Assembly: GCA_011051925.1 (NCBI GenBank)
Contig: DRKE01000529.1
Span: forward strand, 1-5,927
Length of the DNA stretch: 5,927 nucleotides
Direction: 5' to 3'
From: Deltaproteobacteria bacterium
Lineage (GTDB): Bacteria > Myxococcota_A > UBA9160 > UBA4427
The translations under genes were made by a program, and so were the position numbers. The stretch's first letter is position 1; every line of letters starts with the position of its first letter. The notes beneath the pieces are model-generated. The model searched no databases and was not told the DNA's origin. It saw only the letters and a list, made by a program, of their open reading frames with translations. Below, in pieces: positions 1 through 5,927 of this stretch.

Positions 1-2286
1 GAATCCCTTCCCGTCCTGCACGACCGCGAATTCGGTATTCGCGGCGCCTTTGCATTCGGTATCCAGGTCAAGGGCAAGGTCATCGCCGTCCTGGAGTTCT
101 TCAAGTCCCGCCCCGTTTCGGATCACGAGGGCGTCCTCTTCGTGGCCGAGGTTCTCGGAAGCCAGCTCAGCCAGGTACTCGAGCGCCAGTACGCCGACGA
201 GGAGTTGCGCTTCCAGACCGAGGCGCTCGGGAAGCATGCCCTGGTTTCGATGTCCGACATCGATGGCCGGATCTTCTATGTGAACGATCGCTTCGTGGAG
301 GTCAGCGGATATCGTCGAGAGGAGCTGATCGGGTCGCGGCATCAGATCCTCCGTTCGGGGCGCCATTCCCCGGCGTACTACGACGAACTCTGGGACACGA
401 TCCGGCGTGGGGACATCTGGCACGGCGAACTCTGCAATCGCGCAAAGGATGGTTCGTTCTTCTGGGTGGATACGACGATCCTGCCCGGGCGGGACGAACT
501 CGGTCGTGTGAATCGCTACATCGCCGTGCGAACGGACATCACGAAGCTGAAGGAGACCCAGGCGGAGCTGATCAGGAGCCTGGCCGATGTCGAGTCCTCG
601 CGTGATCGCGTCGAGCTGCAGGCGACGGCTCTCGCGCAGATGACGGAGGATCTCATCCGGGCACGGGAGAAGGCCGAAAAGGCGGCGGAAACAAAGTCGC
701 GTTTCCTGGCGAACATGAGCCATGAGATCCGTACACCGATGAACGGCGTATTGGGAATGACCGAGCTCCTCCTCGATACGGACCTCGATCCAGAGCAGAG
801 GGAATTCGCCCAGACGATCGCCTCTTCGGGAGAGATCCTGCTGACGCTGATCAACGACATCCTCGATCTCTCGAAGCTGGAGGCGGGTCGGGTCGAGCTG
901 GAGTCTCGCGAGTTCGACATGCAGCGGGTCGCGATCGATGTCCTCGGACTGCTTCGGACCGGAGCCGAGGACAAGGGTGTCGCGATCCTGCTTCGTCATC
1001 CCCAGAACGTCCCGACCATGCTGAAGGCGGATCCGGTCCGATTCCGACAGATCCTCACGAATCTCGTCAGCAATGCCATCAAGTTCACGGCGTCGGGCCA
1101 TGTGCTCGTCGAAACGGACGTGATGGCGCATGAAGAGGGGCGGAATTCCATACGGATCGCCGTCCATGACACGGGAATCGGAATCCCCGAGCAGGCCAGG
1201 AGCGGCCTCTTCGATGCCTTCACCCAGGCGGATGCTTCGACGACGCGGAAATACGGGGGTACCGGGCTGGGACTCGCCATCAGTCGGACACTCGTGGAAC
1301 TGATGGGCGGCGAGATCGGTGTGGAGAGCGAACCCGGGATCGGATCGACATTCTGGTTCACTCTCCCGCTCGCAGAACCGACGTCCGGCCGGGAAGAGGG
1401 ACCTGGGACCGAAGGCCTGAAGGGCCGGCGCATCCTCGTCGTCGCTGCGAATGCTGAACAACGTCGGACGCTTGGCGACTACGTCCGGGATTTCGGGATG
1501 GATGGCGAAGAGGCTGACTCGCCGCACGAGGCCATCTCGAAGTTGCGGGCCGCGGCGCAGGCTTCCGAACCCTTCCAGTTCCTGCTCGTCGACGACTGGT
1601 CGATCCAGACGGATGCGATCGGTCTGGGCCTCGAGCTGCGTCGGGAGGGGCCGGACGGGACGACCGCGGCGATCCTGCTGAGCGATGCGAATTGGAAGGG
1701 AAGGGAAGAAACGCTGTTGGAGGCCGGATGGTCGGCCCTTCTCCCGCCGTTGCTTACGCCGAGACAATTGGCCCTGGCGCTCGCGGCCTCGGGAAAGGGA
1801 GCGTCTCCGACGCCGCCACCCTCGCTCTTGACCGGATCCGACCTGTCGGAAGCACTGGCTTCTCGCATGGCAGAGCCGATCGAGTCGCCAGCCGAATCCG
1901 CGAAGGCGGGCACGGGCCTCCACGTACTGGTGGCGGAGGACAATCGCGTCAACCAGAAGCTGGCCCTGCGCATGCTCGAGCGTCTCGGCTGTGAGGTCGA
2001 CGTGGCAAACGATGGTCAGGAGGCCGTCGAACGGTTGTTCAAGGGAGAATACGATCTGGTCTTCATGGATTGCCAGATGCCGAACATGGATGGCTACGAA
2101 GCGACACGTGCGATCCGGGAAAAAGAGGAAGCCTCGGATCGACGGATTCCGATCGTCGCGATGACCGCGAACGCGATGGAGGGCGATCGCGAGCGCTGTC
2201 TCGACGCAGGAATGGACGACTATACGACGAAGCCGATCTCGCTTTCCGCTCTCGAGCAGATGCTCGGGAAATGGTCCGGAGGGTAG
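1..2286 (+). CDS. Hybrid sensor histidine kinase (GAF-PAS-HisKA-HATPase-REC-REC), 5'-truncated by the window edge
   Basis: The frame is open from base 1 to a TAG at 2284-2286 (761 visible residues); the true start lies upstream, and internal starts such as GTG 142 would cut the GAF domain. Residues ~1-62 are a GAF C-terminus (VLEFF, then an amphipathic helix). A PAS/PAC domain (~76-186) contains YVNDRF, RAKDGS and DITKLKE, and a coiled coil follows (~187-230). HisKA (~231-296) has the H-box SHEIRTPMNG with phospho-accepting His241. HATPase_c (~340-456) has Asn354/Asn358 (N-box), DTGIGIP from Asp390, the F-box FDAFTQAD and GGTGLGL at 419-425. Receiver 1 (~476-593) is degenerate. Receiver 2 (~640-757) is canonical: Glu646/Asp647, phospho-acceptor Asp690, Thr722 and Lys744. 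No membrane segment is visible. It probably autophosphorylates His241 and passes phosphate to Asp690, then to the HPt protein encoded downstream. The sensed ligand is unknown. Family and domain order are clear; only the N-terminus is missing. Confidence 0.95.
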   Translation, partial: ESLPVLHDREFGIRGAFAFGIQVKGKVIAVLEFFKSRPVSDHEGVLFVAEVLGSQLSQVLERQYADEELRFQTEALGKHALVSMSDIDGRIFYVNDRFVEVSGYRREELIGSRHQILRSGRHSPAYYDELWDTIRRGDIWHGELCNRAKDGSFFWVDTTILPGRDELGRVNRYIAVRTDITKLKETQAELIRSLADVESSRDRVELQATALAQMTEDLIRAREKAEKAAETKSRFLANMSHEIRTPMNGVLGMTELLLDTDLDPEQREFAQTIASSGEILLTLINDILDLSKLEAGRVELESREFDMQRVAIDVLGLLRTGAEDKGVAILLRHPQNVPTMLKADPVRFRQILTNLVSNAIKFTASGHVLVETDVMAHEEGRNSIRIAVHDTGIGIPEQARSGLFDAFTQADASTTRKYGGTGLGLAISRTLVELMGGEIGVESEPGIGSTFWFTLPLAEPTSGREEGPGTEGLKGRRILVVAANAEQRRTLGDYVRDFGMDGEEADSPHEAISKLRAAAQASEPFQFLLVDDWSIQTDAIGLGLELRREGPDGTTAAILLSDANWKGREETLLEAGWSALLPPLLTPRQLALALAASGKGASPTPPPSLLTGSDLSEALASRMAEPIESPAESAKAGTGLHVLVAEDNRVNQKLALRMLERLGCEVDVANDGQEAVERLFKGEYDLVFMDCQMPNMDGYEATRAIREKEEASDRRIPIVAMTANAMEGDRERCLDAGMDDYTTKPISLSALEQMLGKWSGG

Positions 2287-2575
2287 TGGCCACCCGAGCC
2301 CTCAGTCGAGAGGATCCCTTGCGGTCTTCCGACGAATCGGATCCTGGGAGGGAAACCCGACCTCGTCTGGGGACAAGGCGGGCGAACCTCATTCCGATTC
2401 CGGAAATGCCGGGTCGGTGAAAGCAGGCGAAGTTCGGGTTCATGATTTCGAGCGCCGCGTCGATACGGGAGTGACACATGCATGAGACGGTCGATCGCGA
2501 GCCGGATTCCGGAGGATCACCTCCCGGATCGCGACCCGATGCGTACGAGGGAATGAAGAAGAAGGAGTCATGTCC
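2287..2575. other. Intergenic region between kinase and HPt genes, with imperfect hairpins
   Basis: This 289-base gap carries no convincing full-length gene. Three dyads are visible. GGATCC at 2312-2317 and 2339-2344 encloses TCCGA-CGAA-TCGGA. CCGA-tt-CCGG (2394-2403) pairs with CCGG-g-TCGG (2409-2417) around AAATG. CCGGAGG (2509-2515) pairs with CCTCCCGG (2520-2527) across ATCA with one bulged C, flanked by GGTCG (2489-2493) and CGACC (2532-2536). None is followed by a T-run, so none is a standard intrinsic terminator. I found no convincing sigma-70 promoter boxes. The gap is long enough for the HPt gene to have its own promoter, but the sequence does not show one that I can identify. Confidence 0.5.
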
Positions 2576-2579
2576 ATGA
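2478..2579 (+). CDS. Possible 33-residue leader ORF overlapping the HPt start (tentative)
   Basis: An ATG at 2478 opens a 33-codon frame that ends with TGA at 2577-2579. That stop overlaps the preferred HPt start codon as ATGA (2576-2579). GGGAG at 2467-2471 lies 6 bases upstream of the ATG, a reasonable ribosome-binding site. The predicted peptide begins MHETVDREPDSGG and ends in a lysine cluster and ESCP; it has no signal peptide or membrane segment, and I recognise no family. Its third-position G/C content (about 19 of 33 codons) is lower than in the neighbouring genes, which argues against a conserved protein. It could be a translational-coupling leader or simply chance; in GC-rich DNA, short frames like this are common. 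Confidence 0.2.
   Translation: MHETVDREPDSGGSPPGSRPDAYEGMKKKESCP
2562..2567 (+). promoter_or_regulatory. Shine-Dalgarno site of the HPt gene
   Basis: AAGGAG sits in a purine-rich tract (about 2547-2567). It is 8 bases from ATG 2576 but only 2 bases from ATG 2570. Normal spacing is roughly 5-9 bases, so this site favours 2576 as the real start. Confidence 0.7.
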
Positions 2580-2935
2580 AAAAGCCCCTGGCAGAATGCG
2601 ACGTCTTCGATCACGCCGGAGCCCGGGCAGCCCTTGGCGACGACGACGAACTCCTGGCCGAGATGGCAGAACTCTATCTGTCGGATCTACCCGGCCTGCT
2701 CGACCAGGTCGAGGCGGCCATCGAGAGCCGTGACGGGGATGCGATCAGGCGGTCTGCCCATCAGCTCAAGGGCGCTTCCAGCAACTTTCATGCGCGATCG
2801 ACCGTCGAGGCCGCCTATCGGGTCGAGCGGATGGGAAGGGATGGGGATCTGGAAGGCGTCGAATCGGCGTTCGCGGCCCTCCGTTCGGAGATCGATCGGC
2901 TGCGTCCCGAGCTGGAGAAGCTCGTCGCATCCTGA
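2576..2935 (+). CDS. Stand-alone HPt (histidine phosphotransfer) domain protein
   Basis: This 119-residue, all-helical, acidic protein carries the HPt signature SAHQLKGASSNF, with phospho-accepting His62 (codon 2759-2761) followed by the usual Lys-Gly. The length fits a single four-helix HPt domain, with no fused kinase or output module, signal peptide or membrane segment, so it should be cytoplasmic. HPt proteins shuttle phosphate between receiver domains. Lying just downstream of a hybrid kinase that lacks its own HPt domain, it is the natural acceptor from that kinase's Asp690 and should pass phosphate to a response regulator elsewhere. The start at 2576 is chosen because AAGGAG is 8 bases upstream; ATG 2570 in the same frame (two residues longer) is only 2 bases from it. 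The family call is firm; the partnership is inferred from context. Confidence 0.93.
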   Translation: MKKPLAECDVFDHAGARAALGDDDELLAEMAELYLSDLPGLLDQVEAAIESRDGDAIRRSAHQLKGASSNFHARSTVEAAYRVERMGRDGDLEGVESAFAALRSEIDRLRPELEKLVAS

Positions 2936-2948
2936 ATCGGGCTGTCCT

Positions 2949-4586
2949 CTACCCTTGATCCCGAACGACGGCCCAGAAGAGTCCCCGGAAGTCGCCGAGA
3001 CGGAACCCGGTCGCCTGATCCTCGGGATAGCGCTCCCGGATGAGTGCGAGGATCTCGGGTGCCACGTTCTCTCCGTGGCAGGTCAGACAGAGTGGCTTGA
3101 TGTAGATCGGTTCCACGTATCCCGTCTCATTCTCCGATAGACGGACCGTCCGGAAGCTTCCGGGTTCCGGTTCTCGTTCGCGATAGTCATCGAGGAGAGG
3201 CTTCATCCAATCGGCTGGTGCATTCTCCGGGTTCCGCAATCGATGGCTGGTCCGACCCACCGAAACGGTGGATGACGAGGTCTCGGCCGTGATTCGCGGC
3301 GCTTCCGCATGGCAGGTCCCGATCGCTTCGGCGGGCCCCTTCGAAAGAGCGGTTCCGAGGGCCTTCCCGAGTCGTTTCCGAAGCTCAGAGACCGCCGCTA
3401 CGGCTTCGGCCGGGGGCGGAGAGCTGTCCGTCTCCATGACGGAGTCCTCGGCGGCCGACGCGGATCCGCCGCCCCGCGTCGGCTCGTCCCGTGCTCCGCC
3501 AGGCGGATCGGGCAGCCGGATCCGTTCACCCGCGACCAGCCCGCTGAGGACCTCCACCCGGGCCGGTTCTCCCTCGCCGGCGACCCTCGTTTCGCCGGTC
3601 CTCACGAGTCGACGCTCGGGATGGCCTTCGGGATCGACGACGGTCACGAACTCGAGCTGTCCCACGCGTGCAATCGCCCCATCGGGAGCGAACATCCGAA
3701 GGCGCTTACCGGCGGGAATCGCGACCCGAGCGTACATGCCCGCGAACAGCCTCGCGTCGCTTCGGGGAAGGCTGACCTTGACGAGCAGCGTTCGGGCGCC
3801 TCTTTCGGCGAAGGGCACGATTTCGTCGATTCGTCCCTCGACCGTTCTGTCGAGTGCGGGGATGTCGACCTGGAGGACATTCCCGATCCCGAGGCGCACG
3901 GCCAGCGATTCGCGAACGGGGGCTTCGACGCGGAGCAGGGTGGGATCATAGATCCGAAGCAGGGGGCGACCCGGAACGGCGGTGTCTCCCGGTTCCGCAA
4001 GGCGATCGATGACCCGCCCCGTCACGGGAGAGCGGATCTCGGCGAAAGAGGCCGCGGTCCGCGCTTCCTCGAGCGCCTGCTTCCGACCCGCGACTTCGGC
4101 GCGTGCGGCGCGAAGTCGGGAAAGCACCTCGTCGAGTTGTCGCTGGGGGGCGACACCGGTCCGGAAGAGTTCCTGCGTTCGTTCATACTCACGCTCCGCG
4201 AGTTCGAGCCGGGCTTCGGCGGCGCGCAGGGCTTCCTTCGCCTTTCCGAGCTGGGCCCGAAGATCCCGGGCATCGAGCGTGATGAGGACGTCCCCTTCCT
4301 CGACCCGGGTTCCCGCACGCACGCGAATCTCCTCGATTCGCGCCAGGACCCGTGACGCGACCGAGGTATGACGGGCCGACGCCACTTCACCGCTGGCCCA
4401 CTCGACGACTTGAACCTCTTCTGCCGTGACGGTCCGGATTTCGCTGGCCGGGACGAGCTCCTGTGTCATCGTCACCTCGGTCGGCCCGATCTTTTCCTCG
4501 AACCCCCCCGACAGCCAGACGAGCGCGACCGTCAGGAAGGCCACGCCCAGAGCTGCCTCGAGACCCTTTCGCGTCGTTTCGTTCAT
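2949..4586 (-). CDS. RND efflux periplasmic adaptor (HlyD/AcrA type) fused to a C-terminal DUF3365/Tll0287-like c-haem domain
   Basis: The 545-residue protein has an N-terminal hydrophobic segment (~10-27, no clear cleavage site), so it is probably anchored in the inner membrane and faces the periplasm. The adaptor part is complete: first lipoyl half (~75-105), Ala/Glu/Arg-rich coiled-coil hairpin (~106-180), second lipoyl half with EIRSPVTGRV (~183-212), beta-barrel (~213-291) and membrane-proximal domain (~292-358). A Gly/Ser/Pro-rich linker (~361-395) leads to ~150 further residues resembling DUF3365: TCHAEAP (Cys425-His426), VGRTSHRLRNPENAP, IKPLCLTCHG with the CxxCH motif at Cys500-Cys503-His504, and YPEDQATGFRLGDFRG. 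Typical adaptors have about 350-400 residues, so the extra length is this module. The frame is unbroken across the join. The adaptor should link the RND permease to an outer-membrane channel; the added domain should bind a covalent haem. Start: AAGGAG lies 5 bases upstream, and the ATG overlaps the permease stop. Substrate is unknown. Confidence 0.92.
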   Translation of the reverse strand: MNETTRKGLEAALGVAFLTVALVWLSGGFEEKIGPTEVTMTQELVPASEIRTVTAEEVQVVEWASGEVASARHTSVASRVLARIEEIRVRAGTRVEEGDVLITLDARDLRAQLGKAKEALRAAEARLELAEREYERTQELFRTGVAPQRQLDEVLSRLRAARAEVAGRKQALEEARTAASFAEIRSPVTGRVIDRLAEPGDTAVPGRPLLRIYDPTLLRVEAPVRESLAVRLGIGNVLQVDIPALDRTVEGRIDEIVPFAERGARTLLVKVSLPRSDARLFAGMYARVAIPAGKRLRMFAPDGAIARVGQLEFVTVVDPEGHPERRLVRTGETRVAGEGEPARVEVLSGLVAGERIRLPDPPGGARDEPTRGGGSASAAEDSVMETDSSPPPAEAVAAVSELRKRLGKALGTALSKGPAEAIGTCHAEAPRITAETSSSTVSVGRTSHRLRNPENAPADWMKPLLDDYREREPEPGSFRTVRLSENETGYVEPIYIKPLCLTCHGENVAPEILALIRERYPEDQATGFRLGDFRGLFWAVVRDQG

Positions 4587-5927
4587 GCCGTCTCCTTGCT
4601 GGGGGGGAACTGTTTCAGCCCATGTCCGGGTCGATCGACATAGACCCGATAGTAGGCTGCGGGCACGACGACCAGCGTGAATGCCGTCGAGACCAGCAGT
4701 CCGAAGATCAGTGCCCAGGCGAGCCCGGAAAAGATCGGATCGAGGGTGATCGGAATCGCGGCGAGCAGGGCCGTGCCGGCTGTCAACAGGATCGGCCGTG
4801 TCCGCACGGCCCCCGCCAACAGCGTTGCCTTTCTCAGGGGGACGCCGCGACGAAGCTCGACATGAAGGAATTCGATCAACAGGATCGCGTTGCGTACGGC
4901 GATGCCCGATAGCGCGATCATGCCGATCATCGCCGTCGCCGTGAAGAAGATCGGATTGGCGAAACCGCCTACATCCTCTCCGAAGACGAGGGATAGCAGC
5001 CAGAATCCCGGCATGATCCCGATCAGGGTGAGGGGAATCGAGATCATCAGGATCAGGGGCATCGCATAGCTGCCCGTCTGGTAGATGAGGATTCCATAGA
5101 TGCCGAGAAGGGCGACGCCGAACGCGATTCCGAGATCCCGGAATACGTCACGGGTCACTTCGAGCTCTCCTTCACTGAGCCAGTCGACGTCGGTTCCCGG
5201 CGGCAATTTCCAGGCGATGCCTCCACCGTTCGAGAGATAGGTCCGTTGCCAGAGCGGGCGGGAATTCCGCGGGTCGGATGCGGAGGCCTCGATCGTCGAC
5301 GAGCCCGCCATGCGATCGGCCTCGACGTCCGCGGCGACCGAGGCCGGTGCCCGCCCGACGGGTTCCGCATAGACGAAGGCGACACGTCGGAGGTCCTTGT
5401 GATAGATGGCTTTCTCCGCGGTCTTCGTTTCGAAGCGTCCGAGTTCGCCCAGTCGGACCACCGGGGTCGGTGCGTCCCGGACGCCCCCGCTCTCACGGAC
5501 CCGGACGATTCCAGGCCGCCCCTTGACGGCGAGCGCCAGCAGGGAGCTCCGTCCGGACCGTGTCGCGCGGGGCAACCGGAGTTGAACGGGCAGTGGATTC
5601 ACTTCTGCGGCCACATGCAGCCAGGTCGCATCCTTTCCATCGAGCGCGAGTTCGACGGTGGCCGCGACATCCGATACGGCGACCCCCGAAAGCGCGGCCT
5701 TCTCCTGGTCCGTCACGAAGAGGATTCGCGGCGAGTCGGCTTCGACCGTCGAATTGACGTCCCTGACACCCGGTTCGAGAGAGAGTCGCTCTTCGAGAGC
5801 CAGGGCACCCTCGCGGATCCGGTCGTAGGGAACATCGGGACTGCCCGAGATTTCCGCCGTCAGGGTGGCGAGAACCGGTGGGCCTGGTGGAACCTCGACG
5901 ATCGAGATCCCGACACCCCTGGCGCTC
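4583..5927 (-). CDS. RND efflux transporter permease, C-terminal part (N-terminus beyond the window)
   Basis: The frame is open from the window edge (5926) to TGA at 4585-4583, giving about 447 residues, under half of a typical ~1,000-residue RND permease. The visible part starts in the second large periplasmic loop (VEVPPGPPVLATL; EPGVRDV; FVTDQEKAALSGV), which runs to ~residue 260. Five membrane segments follow (~264-282, 287-312, 324-353, 375-393, 399-426), matching TM8-TM12 of AcrB-type pumps, then a short cytoplasmic tail. TM10 has GIAVRNAILLIEF and the TM11 region has RTRPILLTAG, both family hallmarks. An Arg stands where AcrB has Lys940. The protein should be an inner-membrane proton-driven exporter, partnered by the adaptor whose ATG overlaps this gene's stop. 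The motifs resemble HAE-like pumps more than CusA-like metal pumps, but substrate cannot be assigned. A GTG at 5716 is internal and is not the start. Confidence 0.93.
   Translation of the reverse strand, partial: SARGVGISIVEVPPGPPVLATLTAEISGSPDVPYDRIREGALALEERLSLEPGVRDVNSTVEADSPRILFVTDQEKAALSGVAVSDVAATVELALDGKDATWLHVAAEVNPLPVQLRLPRATRSGRSSLLALAVKGRPGIVRVRESGGVRDAPTPVVRLGELGRFETKTAEKAIYHKDLRRVAFVYAEPVGRAPASVAADVEADRMAGSSTIEASASDPRNSRPLWQRTYLSNGGGIAWKLPPGTDVDWLSEGELEVTRDVFRDLGIAFGVALLGIYGILIYQTGSYAMPLILMISIPLTLIGIMPGFWLLSLVFGEDVGGFANPIFFTATAMIGMIALSGIAVRNAILLIEFLHVELRRGVPLRKATLLAGAVRTRPILLTAGTALLAAIPITLDPIFSGLAWALIFGLLVSTAFTLVVVPAAYYRVYVDRPGHGLKQFPPSKETA
4592..4597 (-). promoter_or_regulatory. 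Shine-Dalgarno site of the adaptor gene
   Basis: Read on the minus strand this is AAGGAG, 5 bases before the adaptor ATG (4586-4584). It lies inside the last codons of the permease gene, as expected for translationally coupled genes. Confidence 0.75.

Noticed and set aside
1694..1708. Three tandem GGAAG units
   Set aside because: Too short to be meaningful; it lies inside the coding frame of the degenerate receiver and is explained by its codons.
142..2286. GTG at 142 as the kinase start
   Set aside because: The same frame is open to base 1 and those residues complete a recognisable GAF domain, so the gene begins upstream of the window.
2286..2293. GTGGCCAC palindrome next to the kinase stop, considered as a terminator
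   Set aside because: A self-complementary 8-mer has no loop of its own and no T-run follows it.
2063..2614. Minus-strand frame (183 codons) covering the kinase end, the gap and the HPt start
   Set aside because: It overlaps two well-supported genes, its translation has no domain-like pattern and it has no ribosome-binding site that I could see.
3309..4355. Long open frame (348 codons) on the plus strand across the adaptor gene
   Set aside because: It lies antisense to a clearly recognisable adaptor, has no recognisable domain and is rich in Arg/Gly/Ser as expected for a shadow frame in GC-rich DNA.
4583..5716. GTG at 5716 as the permease start
   Set aside because: The frame continues to the window edge with RND periplasmic-loop sequence (VPPGPPVLA, EPGVRDV), so this is an internal valine.
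1..5927. High density of GATC/CGATC-containing words, considered as clustered methylation or uptake sites
   Set aside because: They are spread through all coding regions and are explained by favoured Ile (ATC) and Asp/Arg codons before and after G; there is no clustering in the gap.

Overview
This is a gene-dense, GC-rich window from a Gram-negative bacterium. That follows from a tripartite-type RND efflux system, an adaptor that must act in the periplasm, and a c-type haem motif that needs periplasmic maturation. Codon use is uniform and strongly G/C-ending throughout. A proteobacterial or delta-proteobacterial/myxococcal-type lineage would fit, but nothing here fixes the taxon. I see no rRNA, tRNA, CRISPR array, insertion sequence or other sign of recent transfer.

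Plus strand, 1-2935: a signalling block. It opens inside a large hybrid sensor histidine kinase whose 5' end lies outside the window. The visible order is the end of a GAF domain, PAS/PAC, a coiled-coil linker, HisKA, HATPase_c, a degenerate receiver and a canonical receiver. A 289-base gap follows, holding imperfect hairpins and a possible 33-codon leader ORF. Next comes a small stand-alone HPt protein. Together these give the first three stations of a His-Asp-His phosphorelay (kinase His241, second receiver Asp690, HPt His62). The final response regulator is not in the window.

Minus strand, 5927-2949: an efflux block convergent with the signalling block. The C-terminal ~447 residues of an RND permease come first, and its stop codon overlaps the start of the periplasmic adaptor gene (ATGA), so the two are an operon read from permease to adaptor. 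No outer-membrane channel gene is visible. The 3' ends of the two blocks are only 13 bases apart.

The most striking item is the adaptor. It is a complete HlyD/AcrA-type membrane fusion protein followed, in frame after a Gly/Ser/Pro-rich linker, by a ~150-residue module resembling DUF3365 (Tll0287-like) with a CxxCH c-type haem-binding motif. A haem-binding, PAS-like periplasmic module attached to an RND adaptor suggests an efflux pump that senses or handles a redox-active or gaseous ligand. That function is inference; the fused architecture is read directly from the sequence.
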